From JBGTBQ01 sp041749275 (GTDB taxonomy: Bacteria; Acidobacteriota; Blastocatellia; Pyrinomonadales; Pyrinomonadaceae), in the NCBI GenBank assembly GCA_041749275.1, contig JBGTBQ010000252.1:1-46707 (forward strand): a stretch of DNA of 46,707 nucleotides, in the 5' to 3' direction. Below, piece by piece: positions 18,404 to 27,038 of the stretch. The position numbers and the translations under genes were made by a program. How positions within the stretch are numbered: the first letter of the stretch is position 1; each line of letters starts with the position of its first letter. The notes beneath the pieces were generated by a model. It saw only the letters and a program-made list of their open reading frames with translations. It made no database searches and was not told where the DNA came from.

Positions 18404-19801
18404 TTATTCAGAGTTCGCGTCCCCATAAAAACCGGCGCGACGGTACGCTTCGTCAAGGAGTTCAACGGGATGGCACACACTGAGCCGCAAGCCACGGAGC
18501 CGCGCGCCCGCGCCGATCTGCATGTGGCAGCCGGGGTTCCCGGTGGCGAGGACGCGCGCGCCGGTCTCCTCGACATGTTTCAACTTTTCGTCGAGCACCC
18601 GCCCGGAGAGTTCCGGCTCGACAAGGTTGTAGACGCCCGCGCCGCCGCAGCACACGTCGCTGCCTTCGAGGGGGATGACCCGCAGCCCACCCACCGCGCC
18701 CAACAGTCGCAGCGGTTCAATCGCGGCGCGCTGCCCATGCAGCAGGTGACAGGATGCGTCGTAAGTGGCGGCCCGGTCGCCGAGCGTTGCGCCTTCGCGG
18801 ATGCCGGTCGCCGCGAGTTGTTGGCTCACGTCGCGCACGCGGGCGCTGAAGTTGCGCGCCTTCGCGGCGTACTCCTTGTCATGCGCCAGCAGTTGCCCGT
18901 AGGAAGCGAGCATCGCCCCGCAACCGCCCGCGTTCGTGATGACGGGCGGCTGTGGGGCGTCGTCGAAGGCGTCAATGTTGCGTCGCGCCAGCGCACGCGC
19001 GCCCTCAAGCTCTCCGGCGTGCGCGTGCAGCGCGCCGCAACAGACCTGAGCTTCAGGAACGCGCGCCGCGCACCCGTTTGCTTCGAGCACACGCGCCGTG
19101 GCGCGGTTTACGCGCGCGAATAATCCTTCAGTCACGCAGCCTGTGAAAAGCAAGGCTCTCGATTCGTTTGCGCTGCCTTCGGATGACGCGATGGCGAAAC
19201 CGTTTGAGGTAGACGTAGATGAATCAGAGATGCGCTCCCCGTCGCTGCCGCCATCGCCGCCGAGTGAGACGGGCGACGAGCTATCGAGAAGCGCCGTCGC
19301 GAACTCGATTCCTGCCGGCAGCAGCCGCGTTATCTTCGTCCACAGCAGAAAACGCGGGACGCCGAGGTCGCGGATAATACGCGCGAGGCTGAACGCGAGA
19401 CGCAGGCGCGTTGGGTGTGTCCAGACGTGGCGGAGCGCGAGGCCGAGCAGCCGCGCGGTTAGCCCACGCGCGCGGCTGTGTGCGGAGATGTCGGCCCGCG
19501 CCGCTTCGAGAAGTTGCCCGTATTCGACGCCGGCGGGGCACGCGCTCTCGCAGGCGCGACAGCCGAGACAGCGGTTGATGTGGCGTGTGAACGAGGTCGA
19601 AGTGACGCTTAAACGATTCTCCTCGACGGCGCGCATCAGGTAGATGCGACCGCGCGGCCCGTCGTTCTCATCGCCCGTCTGGACGTAGGTCGGGCAGGCT
19701 TCGAGACAGAGGCCACAGTGGACGCAGGCGAGCAGCTTCCGCTCTTCGGATTTTAAAGCGCCGGCGAGTTGTGTCGCGGCGTCAGGCATCGGCGTCATCA
19801 T
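18404..19801 (-). CDS. glcF: Glycolate oxidase iron-sulfur subunit
   Basis: Electron-transfer subunit of glycolate (or related 2-hydroxyacid) dehydrogenase, which passes electrons from the FAD subunits to the quinone pool at the membrane. It has two 4Fe-4S ferredoxin motifs, CVHCGLCLEACP (residues 26-37) and CLGCRACESACP (78-89), then two CCG-type cysteine-rich domains, with VCCGALHAHAG and DVCCGGAGVYN as their signatures. Length is 465 residues from ATG 19801; the frame extends to a TTG at 19840, but the closer ATGs fit the family better and neither start has a strong ribosome site. It lies directly downstream of the GlcD-GlcE fusion gene in the same direction, gap about 100 bases. A 60-residue Ser/Gly-rich insert lies between the ferredoxin and CCG parts. 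Confidence 0.9.
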   Translation of the reverse strand: MMTPMPDAATQLAGALKSEERKLLACVHCGLCLEACPTYVQTGDENDGPRGRIYLMRAVEENRLSVTSTSFTRHINRCLGCRACESACPAGVEYGQLLEAARADISAHSRARGLTARLLGLALRHVWTHPTRLRLAFSLARIIRDLGVPRFLLWTKITRLLPAGIEFATALLDSSSPVSLGGDGGSDGERISDSSTSTSNGFAIASSEGSANESRALLFTGCVTEGLFARVNRATARVLEANGCAARVPEAQVCCGALHAHAGELEGARALARRNIDAFDDAPQPPVITNAGGCGAMLASYGQLLAHDKEYAAKARNFSARVRDVSQQLAATGIREGATLGDRAATYDASCHLLHGQRAAIEPLRLLGAVGGLRVIPLEGSDVCCGGAGVYNLVEPELSGRVLDEKLKHVEETGARVLATGNPGCHMQIGAGARLRGLRLSVCHPVELLDEAYRRAGFYGDANSE

Positions 19802-19897
19802 CTTTTTGAGCGCGTTGTGTATGCGTTTCCCGCGGCGCAAACGTTAGGGAGAAGAAAGCCAGACGTGAAACCTCTGTAATACGTTGCCCCTTCAACA

Positions 19898-22756
19898 CTA
19901 TGTTGAAGGCGCGGGGAGAAAAGCGGCTTCACTTGAGAACGTGTCAGTCGGATCGAGTTGGTGCTTCACTTTTCGGATGATGCTTGAGGCCGAGACTTTT
20001 TCGCCCCCGGCATCGAACTCACGATGTAGTTCGGCTGGCGCTCGCTCGATGACCAGCCTCCCGCCACGTTCACGCGCCATGCGCCGGATCAAGTCGAGCC
20101 TTGATAAATTCGCTGCTCTATCTCTTTTTGCATCCTCAAAAACGCGGAGCCGTCCATCACCCATACCGGCGTGCCAAGCGGCGGCGTTCTCCTCTCTCTC
20201 GGCGCGGAGCGCCGAGAGGATTGAGCCGAGATCGCTCGGCGGCACACCTGCACGGAAGACGAGCGGGTGACTCGTCTCAATTGAAAAAGCCGCTAACCCC
20301 GACCAGAGCCGAGAGTCTTCGACGAATTCCTCGGCGTGGACGCTCTCCGCACGCTCCCGCAAAAACTCTCTGGCGCGGTTGATCTGGGACGACACTGTTT
20401 TGTCATTGCCGGCAAAGCGGAGCATCAACGCGAACTCGACGCGCTTGCGGCTTGCGCCGAGGGCGGCGGCGATTTGTGGAGAGAGAATTTCGGCGGCGGC
20501 AGGGAAGAGTGGAGCCGCGATGACTGTGCGTGCCACGTCGAGCAGGGGTTGGTAGTCAGCGGCGAACGCGACGAATGTCCGCTCTGACGCGGGGCGTGGG
20601 CGCAGCTTAAAAGTCAACTCGGTAATCAATCCGAGCGTGCCATAGCTCCCGATGAACAGTTTGCACAGGTCGTAGCCCGCGACGTTTTTCACCACCCGCC
20701 CGCCGACGCGAATCATCCTTCCGTCGGCAAGCACGACGCTCATCCCGAGCACCTTCGAGCGTGGCAGTCCATAGCCAAAGCTTTGCGCGCCGCCGAGTCC
20801 GGTCGCCGCCACACCGCCCAACGTCGCCACGCCGTCGCCGGGCGGGTCGAGCGCGAGCCATTGCCCGGCGCTTTGCATAGTTGCATTGAAGTCGGCGAGC
20901 GTCACGCCCGCTTCCGCCGTCGCCACCAGATCGGACGGCTCGTGCTCGACGAGGCGCGCCATACGCTTTGTGCTGATGCGGACGGCGGCACTTGGCGGCA
21001 GGCCGCGCTCGTCAAGCCACGTTCCGGCGCCCACGGGCACGACCTTCCAACCTTCCCGCGAAGCGAGACGCAGGACTTCACTTGCTTCTTCAATCGAAGC
21101 GGGAGAAACGACGAGCGTCTCCGCCGCCCCCCTCAACGATTCGACGTGCTCGCCGCCAACGATGGAAGACATCGCGCCCCGAGCGCGCTCAGGTCGAAAG
21201 ACGCCGACCGGCACGGAGCTTCTCGTGGCGGTCGCGTGTTGCTCAATCGAACCGGCGGTGAAGGCTGCTACTTGAGAAGAAACATTTTGCCCGTTGCCCG
21301 TTGCCCGTTGCCCGTTGCCCCCTGCGTTCGTCGCTTGCTCTTTCACCTCGATTGCGGCGCGCGCTTCGCCGCAGCCGCGAAGCACGGGGATGACCTTGCC
21401 GGGGTTGCACAGCCCCGAAGGATCGAAGGCCGCGCGGACTTGCAGCATCGCCCGCAAAGTATCGTCCGAGAAGACGAGTGGCAGGTAGTCGCTCTTGTCC
21501 AAGCCCACTCCGTGCTCGCCCGTGATCGTCCCGCCCGCGCGCACGCAGGTCTCGACGATCTCTCGACCCGCCTCGCGCACGCGCTCCACCTCCGCGTGAT
21601 CGCGCGAGTCGTAACACATGATCGGGTGTAGATTGCCGTCGCCCGCGTGAAAGACGTTCGCCAGACGAAGTTTGTACTTCGCGGCGATGCGGTAGGTGTC
21701 GGCTAAAATTTCCGGCAGGCGCGAGCGCGGGACAACCGCGTCCTGCAACATCATGTCGGGCATGATGCGCCCCATCGCGCCGAACGCGCCCTTGCGCGCC
21801 GCCCACAGTTTCTTGCGCTCGAACTCGTCCGCCGCGTGGCGCACACCCCTTGCGCCGCTCGCGCGGCAGATGCCCTCGACCCGCGATGCTTCTTCATCCA
21901 GCCCCGCCTCTAATCCGTCCAACTCGACAAGCAGCGCCGCCTCGGCGTCCGTCGGCAGACCGGCGGCAAAGACGCTCGCTTCGACGGCGCGGATCGTCGC
22001 GCCATCAACCATTTCGAGCGCGGCGGGGATGATGCCTTCCGCGATGATGGCCGAGACGGCGCGGCTCGCATCGTTGATGTCGGTGAAGTCCGCGAGCAGC
22101 GTCCGCACCGAAGGCGCGACGGGCGTCAGGCGCACCGTCGCCTCGGTCGCAATACCGAACGTGCCTTCGGAACCGACGAACACGCCGAGCAGGTCGTAGC
22201 CGATTGATTCGACCCCCCCGCCGCCGAGGTCAACGATCTCGCCGCCCGCCAGCACGACGCGCGCGCCGAGTACGTGGTCAACCGTCGTGCCGTACTTCAA
22301 ACAGTGGATGCCGCCCGCGTTCTCCGCGATGTTCCCGCCGATGGTGCACGATGCCTGACTCGAAGGGTCTGGGACGTAGTGCAGCCCGTGACGCGCGACG
22401 GCGCGCGAGAGCTGCGCGTTGACCATCCCCGTCTCGACGATTGCGAAGCGGTTCTCAGTATCAACCTTGAGCAGCCGACGCATCCGTGCCAGATTGATTT
22501 GGACTCCGCCGTCGAGCGCGAGCGCCCCGCCCGACAGACCCGTGCCCGCCCCGCGCGGCACGAACGCGACGCGTTCACGCGCGAGCAGGCGCATCACTTC
22601 CGAGACTTCCGCGGTTGAATGCGGAAGGACGACGGCGCGCGGGAGCGCCTTGTAATGCGTCAACCCGTCGCACTCGTAAACGAGCAGTTCTTCGGGGTCG
22701 GAGATGATCTGTTCGCGGCTGAGTAGCGCGCGCAGGCTCTTGATTAAAGTGTCCAC
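19898..22756 (-). CDS. GlcD-GlcE fusion, glycolate oxidase FAD-binding subunits
   Basis: One 952-residue protein carrying both flavin subunits of glycolate oxidase. Residues 1-460 are GlcD-like: an FAD-binding PCMH domain (FVPRGAGTGLSGGAL, PDPSSQASCTIGGNIAENAGG, GVFVGSEGTFGI) and a C-terminal domain with NVFHAGDGNLHP and TGEHGVG. Residues about 465-530 are a low-complexity linker that includes GGNGQRATGNGQ, encoded by a heptamer tandem repeat. Residues about 540-950 are GlcE-like: a second PCMH domain with VPVGAGTWL, DPPGDGVATLGGVAATG and VVKNVAGYDLCKLF, the GlcE signature. In most bacteria these are separate genes. The gene precedes glcF, so the operon encodes a complete DE-F enzyme. Each domain call is secure; whether the fusion is translated as one chain depends on the repeat. 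Confidence 0.88.
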   Translation of the reverse strand: MDTLIKSLRALLSREQIISDPEELLVYECDGLTHYKALPRAVVLPHSTAEVSEVMRLLARERVAFVPRGAGTGLSGGALALDGGVQINLARMRRLLKVDTENRFAIVETGMVNAQLSRAVARHGLHYVPDPSSQASCTIGGNIAENAGGIHCLKYGTTVDHVLGARVVLAGGEIVDLGGGGVESIGYDLLGVFVGSEGTFGIATEATVRLTPVAPSVRTLLADFTDINDASRAVSAIIAEGIIPAALEMVDGATIRAVEASVFAAGLPTDAEAALLVELDGLEAGLDEEASRVEGICRASGARGVRHAADEFERKKLWAARKGAFGAMGRIMPDMMLQDAVVPRSRLPEILADTYRIAAKYKLRLANVFHAGDGNLHPIMCYDSRDHAEVERVREAGREIVETCVRAGGTITGEHGVGLDKSDYLPLVFSDDTLRAMLQVRAAFDPSGLCNPGKVIPVLRGCGEARAAIEVKEQATNAGGNGQRATGNGQNVSSQVAAFTAGSIEQHATATRSSVPVGVFRPERARGAMSSIVGGEHVESLRGAAETLVVSPASIEEASEVLRLASREGWKVVPVGAGTWLDERGLPPSAAVRISTKRMARLVEHEPSDLVATAEAGVTLADFNATMQSAGQWLALDPPGDGVATLGGVAATGLGGAQSFGYGLPRSKVLGMSVVLADGRMIRVGGRVVKNVAGYDLCKLFIGSYGTLGLITELTFKLRPRPASERTFVAFAADYQPLLDVARTVIAAPLFPAAAEILSPQIAAALGASRKRVEFALMLRFAGNDKTVSSQINRAREFLRERAESVHAEEFVEDSRLWSGLAAFSIETSHPLVFRAGVPPSDLGSILSALRAEREENAAAWHAGMGDGRLRVFEDAKRDRAANLSRLDLIRRMARERGGRLVIERAPAELHREFDAGGEKVSASSIIRKVKHQLDPTDTFSSEAAFLPAPST
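21287..21320. repeat. Heptanucleotide tandem repeat (TTGCCCG) in the GlcD-GlcE linker
   Basis: Four complete TTGCCCG units (21287-21314) plus a partial fifth (TTGCCC, to 21320). On the coding (minus) strand it reads GGGCAAC units and encodes the seven-residue period NGQRATG. Seven is not a multiple of three, so gain or loss of one unit shifts the frame. Confidence 0.9.
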
Positions 22757-22852
22757 AAAGATACGTCTGACGACAAAGCTTTAGCTGCCGGACGGCGGAA
22801 GCTCAATGATACAATACGGTCACGTCGTTTGAGTATCACGTGCCCGGAATTC

Positions 22853-22880
22853 CAGTCGGCGAAATCAGCATCGCCGACTG
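22853..22880. repeat. 10-bp perfect inverted repeat
   Basis: CAGTCGGCGA (22853-22862) and its reverse complement (22871-22880) with an eight-base loop. It lies just before the 34-bp tandem duplication. No T-run follows, and the role is unknown. Confidence 0.45.
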
Positions 22881-22884
22881 TGGT

Positions 22885-22952
22885 TCAGACTTACATCGAA
22901 AAATTCACACCCATGAAATCAGACTTACATCGAAAAATTCACACCCATGAAA
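22885..22952. repeat. 34-bp exact tandem duplication
   Basis: Bases 22885-22918 are repeated exactly at 22919-22952. Each unit includes ACCCATGAAA, so the start codon of the following small frame is duplicated (ATG at 22913 and 22947). Because 34 is not a multiple of 3, the first ATG opens a different frame and only the second leads into the coding relic. Confidence 0.95.
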
Positions 22953-23147
22953 TTAGTCGGAACACTCTCTCTGATTATCTTCGCGTGTCTCGCCATGTCC
23001 ACAGTTTCGCAACAAACCGAAGCCCAAACATTTGCAGCCGATCTCGTTATTCCCTCACGCGACATTTTCAAGATTGACCCGGTCGAGATCGAGAAAGTGC
23101 GCGTGACGATGACCATCGTTGATGGTCGAGTCGTCTATGAGAAATGA
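22947..23147 (+). pseudogene. Internally deleted amidohydrolase: signal peptide joined to C-terminal tail
   Basis: A 66-residue open frame. Residues 1-27 form a normal signal peptide (MKLVGTLSLIIFACLAMSTV...). From residue 29 it reads FAADLVIPSRDIFKIDP and then VEIEKVRVTMTIVDGRVVYE, which matches the extreme C-terminus of YtcJ-type metal-dependent amidohydrolases (pattern ADLVVLSRDIF...I...VxMTIVxGKVVYE). The whole catalytic barrel, some 450-500 residues in such enzymes, is missing, and the two ends are joined in frame. It cannot be catalytic. Whether it is still translated and exported as a small protein is unknown. The start region is duplicated. Confidence 0.65.
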
Positions 23148-23159
23148 AGCCGTGCTCAA

Positions 23160-23306
23160 AGCCCCGTCAGGGGCGGAATGTTTATAGCCCGACATGATTA
23201 ACAGTTTGCAGCTCCGTAGGAGCGGAATGTCAATCACATTTCGCTCCTACGGAGCTTGGGAAAGAATTGAGCAGGCAGGCTACAAACATTCCGCTCCTAC
23301 GGAGCT
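23160..23306. repeat. Cluster of four REP-like palindromic elements
   Basis: Two plus-oriented copies (23161-23189, a GC-variant containing GGGGCGGAATGTTTATAGCC; and 23211-23230, GCTCCGTAGGAGCGGAATGT) and two minus-oriented copies (23236-23255 and 23278-23306, which contains ACATTCCGCTCCTACGGAGC). Each is a short imperfect palindrome followed by GGAATGT and, in the outer two copies, TTTRTAGCC. The arrangement resembles REP/BIME clusters in other genomes. They fill the gap between the relic and the APC permease gene. Confidence 0.8.
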
Positions 23307-23380
23307 ACCGTTCCAAACAATTTCATAAAGGTCAGGTGCAAAAAGGGAAGAGCGCAGGCTCTGGAGGCGCGGTGTGAGAG

Positions 23381-24706
23381 TTAGGGCGTGCCCATGTCGT
23401 CTGCAACGTCTTTCATCTCCCCGCGATTCTTCCAACGAAAGATTGCATAGACGATGAGGCCAATGACAATGGCAATGATGGCCTGACGCGCTTCTTCCAT
23501 TTTGATTTGCGAGAGCAGCCAGATGCAGAGCAGCAGCGCGGCGAGCGCGACAAAGACGCCCCCGCGTACTCGGAAGAGTGGCGGCGGCACCTCTTTGCGG
23601 CGGCGCAGCACCGGCAGCGCAAGACACGTCGCGCCGTAGGCGAGGAGCCGCGCGATGGTGCTGAGTGTCAATGCGGCCATGACGGAACTGGCGAGCGTCA
23701 GAGCGAGTAAGAGAGCGCCTGTCAGCAGAATCGAGACGTGCGGGGTGTGGAATCGTCGGTGCGTGGTGGAGAGCACTGCCGGTAACTCCCGGCGTTCGGA
23801 CATGGCGAATGGGAGGCGCGAGGTGGTTAATACTCCCGCGTTCAGGTTGCCGATGATTGAGACGACCGCGCCCGCGACGATGAGCGAAGCGCCCGCCGCG
23901 CCGAGAAACACGCGGCTCGCGTCGGCAATCGGTCTTTCTGAAGTCGCCAGACTCGGCAGCGTCCCGACCGAGACGGCCTGAATCGAGATGTAAAAGACCG
24001 CGACGATGCCGACGGCGATGAGGATGGCGACGGGCAGGTTACGTCGTGGGTCGCTCACCTCGCCGGTGGGCACGCTCGCGTTCTCAAAACCCGTGAAGGC
24101 ATAGACGAGCAGCAAGACCGCGGTCGAGAAAGAGCCGCTGTCCGGCAGCGTCGCCGCCGAGAAGTTCGAGGGGTTGATAAAAAAGATGCCGACGACGATG
24201 AAGAGCAGGAGCGGCAGTAATTTTCCGATGGCGAACAGGTTGCTGACCACAGCCGCGTCGCGCACGCCGACGTAATTGATCGCCGTCAACGAGGCGATGA
24301 CGGCGATGATGATCGCGGCGCGCCAGCCGCCGGTGTTGGCGCCGGGCCAGAAGTAGCCGAGATAGACGACGAGCAGGTTACAGTTGGTGGCGGAAGAGGT
24401 GAGGCGCGCGAGCCAGAACATCCAGCCGACCTGAAACCCGGCGGCTGGCCCGAAGGCTTCACGCGCGTAAAGGTACGGGCCGCCCGTTTCTTTAAAGCGG
24501 CTGCCGACCTCCGCGAAGCAGAGGATGATGAGTGCGACGACGAGCGCGCAGATGATGAAGGCGAGCAGGCTATACGGGCCGATTAGTCCGAACGCCTTCG
24601 CCGGGAGGACGAAAATGCCGGCCCCGATCATGCTGTTGATGATGAGCGCAACGAGGTCCCACCTTCGTATTCCTCTGACCAGTCCGGCGTCGGTCGTCTG
24701 CTCCAT
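23381..24706 (-). CDS. APC-superfamily amino acid permease
   Basis: Inner-membrane secondary transporter of 441 residues with about 12 hydrophobic segments. The first helix carries the superfamily hallmark INSMIGAGIFVLP, where the GAGIF loop binds the substrate's amino-acid backbone in known members; FKETGGPYLYAREAFG and YAFTGFENASVPTGEVSDPRRNLP are further APC signatures. It resembles the basic amino acid/polyamine antiporter group, but the substrate cannot be assigned. The C-terminal 25 residues are charged and cytoplasmic. AAAGGTG lies about 12 bases before the ATG. It starts 36 bases after the upstream methyltransferase gene on the same strand, so the two are probably co-transcribed. Confidence 0.88.
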   Translation of the reverse strand: MEQTTDAGLVRGIRRWDLVALIINSMIGAGIFVLPAKAFGLIGPYSLLAFIICALVVALIILCFAEVGSRFKETGGPYLYAREAFGPAAGFQVGWMFWLARLTSSATNCNLLVVYLGYFWPGANTGGWRAAIIIAVIASLTAINYVGVRDAAVVSNLFAIGKLLPLLLFIVVGIFFINPSNFSAATLPDSGSFSTAVLLLVYAFTGFENASVPTGEVSDPRRNLPVAILIAVGIVAVFYISIQAVSVGTLPSLATSERPIADASRVFLGAAGASLIVAGAVVSIIGNLNAGVLTTSRLPFAMSERRELPAVLSTTHRRFHTPHVSILLTGALLLALTLASSVMAALTLSTIARLLAYGATCLALPVLRRRKEVPPPLFRVRGGVFVALAALLLCIWLLSQIKMEEARQAIIAIVIGLIVYAIFRWKNRGEMKDVADDMGTP

Positions 24707-24742
24707 GTCTGCGTTCGCACCTTTCGATACTCCAGACTGTTT

Positions 24743-25396
24743 TTACAGCTTTTGCGCGAGGAATGCGGTCTTGGTCCAGCCGATTGGTTCAAGCGGGGGG
24801 AAGCGATAATGCTCGATGACGCTGAAATGACGCCGGGTCTGTTCAAAGACCTCTTCGGGAGGGTGGCCCTTGAAGCGGAACATGATTTCGAGCATGGTGG
24901 ATGCAAACGAAGGTCTGATGGGCAGGTGAAAGAAATAGCCGCCGGGCTTGAGCACGCGCGCTAGTTCACCCATGCCTTCATTCAAGGGCAGGTATTCGAG
25001 CACGCCGCTCGTCACGATAAAGTCGAACGACTCGGCGGGGAAGGGGAGCGCGAGGGCGTTGGCTTGTAGAAAGGAGACGCGGTGGCGCTGTTCGGAGTTC
25101 GCCTTGCGCGTCGCGCGACGGGCGGTCAGCAGCGACCGGCTTGACAGGTCAACCGCGGTAATTTGGGCCGGACGCCTGAGTACGCGAAGCAGTGTGAGCG
25201 TTAAGAGTCCAGTTCCGCAGCCCGCGTCGAGAACATGCGCGCCGGAAGGGAGCGACAACGGATTCTCCCGCAGGTAGCGCTCGATTGAGTACCCATAGCG
25301 GTTGAACCTGAACATCAGGTCGTAGAGATTTGTGAAGCGGTCATAGACCGAGACGACGCTATCTGGTAGTTGTGTTGTGGCTTCGCCTTGATTCAT
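24743..25396 (-). CDS. Class I SAM-dependent methyltransferase
   Basis: Soluble methyltransferase, about 217 residues. Motif I is VLDAGCGTGLLTL; motif II is ITAVDLS; then FDFIVTSGVLEYLP and the post-motif LKPGGYFFHLP, all in the order expected of a Rossmann methyltransferase. An N-terminal segment VYDRFTNLYDLMFRFNRYGY is like that of UbiE/phospholipid-type enzymes, so a quinone or lipid substrate is possible but unproven. The frame can also start at a GTG at 25447, adding 17 residues; ATG 25396 is preferred, though its ribosome site (GGGAA) is weak. It is followed closely by the APC permease gene. Confidence 0.8.
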   Translation of the reverse strand: MNQGEATTQLPDSVVSVYDRFTNLYDLMFRFNRYGYSIERYLRENPLSLPSGAHVLDAGCGTGLLTLTLLRVLRRPAQITAVDLSSRSLLTARRATRKANSEQRHRVSFLQANALALPFPAESFDFIVTSGVLEYLPLNEGMGELARVLKPGGYFFHLPIRPSFASTMLEIMFRFKGHPPEEVFEQTRRHFSVIEHYRFPPLEPIGWTKTAFLAQKL

Positions 25397-25693
25397 CAGT
25401 TCCCGTGCCGCGCGTCGAACATTAAATGATAACAGCCCGGCGAACACCGCCGTGCCGTGAGAGTTCGCAAAAAATTAACACATCCGCCGGATTTTGATAA
25501 GCTGATGCAAAAAGGGCGGCGCGCCGGCGTGGAGGCGGAGCGCCCGACGGTGCGTGTTTCCGCTGGTGCGCGCGACGGTGCTAACATGCAAGTCAATAGT
25601 ACGCGAGGGCGCATGGCTTTTAAGTCGCCGGCTCCTCGCGCCGGTTGCTACTTCAGCGTGGTTCAATAAAAATTCGAGACGGTACAAAGCACA

Positions 25694-26434
25694 ATGAGTC
25701 CCAAGAAAACATCGAATGGAAAAAAAATCGTTCCGTTTATCATCATCGGCGGAGTCCTGATCGCCGTTGTCACCGCCGGGGTGTTGACGCTCCGCCAAGG
25801 CGACTCGAACACACCCGCCACTTCTTCAAACTACGCGGCGCCAAAGGCAAGAGAGGGCGTCACGCAACAAGTGACAAGCCCCCGGCGTGAAGGGTTTCCG
25901 GGCGCGCAGCCGCCGCGGATCAAGGGCGAGCAAAACGCGCCGGTCGTGCTCGAAGAGTTCGGTGATTACCAGTGCCCGCCCTGCGGAGCCATGCACCCCG
26001 TCCTGCAAAAGATCGAGGACGATTATGGTGATCGCGTGGCGCTTATCTTCCGTCACTTCCCCTTGCAAAAACTTCACAAGAACGCCTTCACGGCGGCGCG
26101 TGCGGCGGAGGCTGCCGCGGCGCAGGGGAAGTTTTGGGAAATGCACGACATGATCTACGATCATCAGAACGATTGGAAAGATTCACCTGAGCCGCGCCCG
26201 CTTTTCGAAAGCTATGCCCGGCGTCTCGATCTGAACGCGGAGAAGTTCAAGGCCGACATGGAGAAGCAGGAGACGGCGGCGCGGGTCGTCGCGGACTTCC
26301 AGCGCGGCGACTCGCTCGGCGTCACCGGCACGCCTTCGATCTTTCTCAACGGTCGCCAGCTTCCGGTTGACGTTACACTCTCCGACCCCAAGCTCCGGGC
26401 GGAGATAGACGCCACGCTCGCGAGCAAAAAATAA
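25694..26434 (+). CDS. Membrane-anchored DsbA-family thiol-disulfide oxidoreductase
   Basis: Thioredoxin-fold protein of 246 residues that likely introduces disulfide bonds into exported proteins. An N-terminal anchor (KIVPFIIIGGVLIAVVTAGVL, residues 11-32) is followed by a proline- and serine-rich linker to about 70. The catalytic domain starts at GEQNAPVVLEEFGDYQCPPC, with the redox pair C94 and C97. The cis-proline loop TGTPSIFLNG is present near residue 210. Its stop overlaps the start of the VKOR gene by one base (TAATG), a strong sign of joint translation: VKOR enzymes re-oxidise this type of DsbA. The pair together forms a complete oxidative folding module. The gene could also be called Com1/DsbG-like; thioredoxin_4 is the domain type. 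Confidence 0.88.
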   Translation: MSPKKTSNGKKIVPFIIIGGVLIAVVTAGVLTLRQGDSNTPATSSNYAAPKAREGVTQQVTSPRREGFPGAQPPRIKGEQNAPVVLEEFGDYQCPPCGAMHPVLQKIEDDYGDRVALIFRHFPLQKLHKNAFTAARAAEAAAAQGKFWEMHDMIYDHQNDWKDSPEPRPLFESYARRLDLNAEKFKADMEKQETAARVVADFQRGDSLGVTGTPSIFLNGRQLPVDVTLSDPKLRAEIDATLASKK

Positions 26435-26928
26435 TGACGGCGCGCGGCAAAGGGGTAGATGTGAAGGGCGCGGCGACGGAGAGCGCCGCGCCCTCGCCGT
26501 CGGTCGTGTGGGACGGTCTCGTCGCGCTGCTCGCCCTCGTTGGACTTCTTGACGCGACCTATCTGACGGTCGAGCACCTCTCCGGGCGGAGCGTCCTCTG
26601 TGTTGTGACGACGGGCTGCGACGAGGTACTGGCGAGCAGCTATGCCACTCTCCCCGGCGGTATCCCGCTCGCGTCGCTGGGCGCGCTCGCCTATTTCACC
26701 GCTTTCAGTTTGGTGATTCTCGCCGCCTTCGGCTACGGCTGGGCGCGCCCTCTTCTCGCGCCGCTTGTTGTCGCCATGTTCGCCGCTTCGCTCTGGCTCC
26801 TCTACGTTCAGGCGTTCGTCCTGCGCGCCTTCTGCTCGTACTGCCTTCTCTCCGCCGCCATCACGACAACCCTGACGGCCCTCGTCCTCATCCAGTGGTT
26901 TGTGAGCAGGCGGCGCAACCTCGCCTGA
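26434..26928 (+). CDS. Vitamin K epoxide reductase (VKOR) family protein
   Basis: Integral membrane quinone reductase of 164 residues that passes electrons from a DsbA-type partner to quinone, the functional counterpart of DsbB. Four to five hydrophobic segments are visible. The periplasmic loop holds C56 and C62 (VLCVVTTGCDEV), the shuttle pair; the active-site CxxC next to the quinone is FCSYC (C134, C137). The SLGALAYF segment carries the family's conserved serine region. It overlaps the upstream DsbA-family gene by one base. The N-terminal 20 residues are hydrophilic and variable. Confidence 0.9.
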   Translation: MTARGKGVDVKGAATESAAPSPSVVWDGLVALLALVGLLDATYLTVEHLSGRSVLCVVTTGCDEVLASSYATLPGGIPLASLGALAYFTAFSLVILAAFGYGWARPLLAPLVVAMFAASLWLLYVQAFVLRAFCSYCLLSAAITTTLTALVLIQWFVSRRRNLA

Positions 26929-27038
26929 AATCGAGACGGCAACTCCCGGCATCGTCCTTCAAGGAAGACGCAAGAAGCGTCGCCTTCAGGCGTTCCCATG
27001 ACGCCGGGGTGTAAACTCCCCGAAAAGGAGGATTCAAA

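Noticed and set aside
25457..25669. 70-codon frame in the gap between the methyltransferase and DsbA-like genes
   Set aside because: No ribosome site, low-complexity basic content and no recognisable domain; most likely chance.
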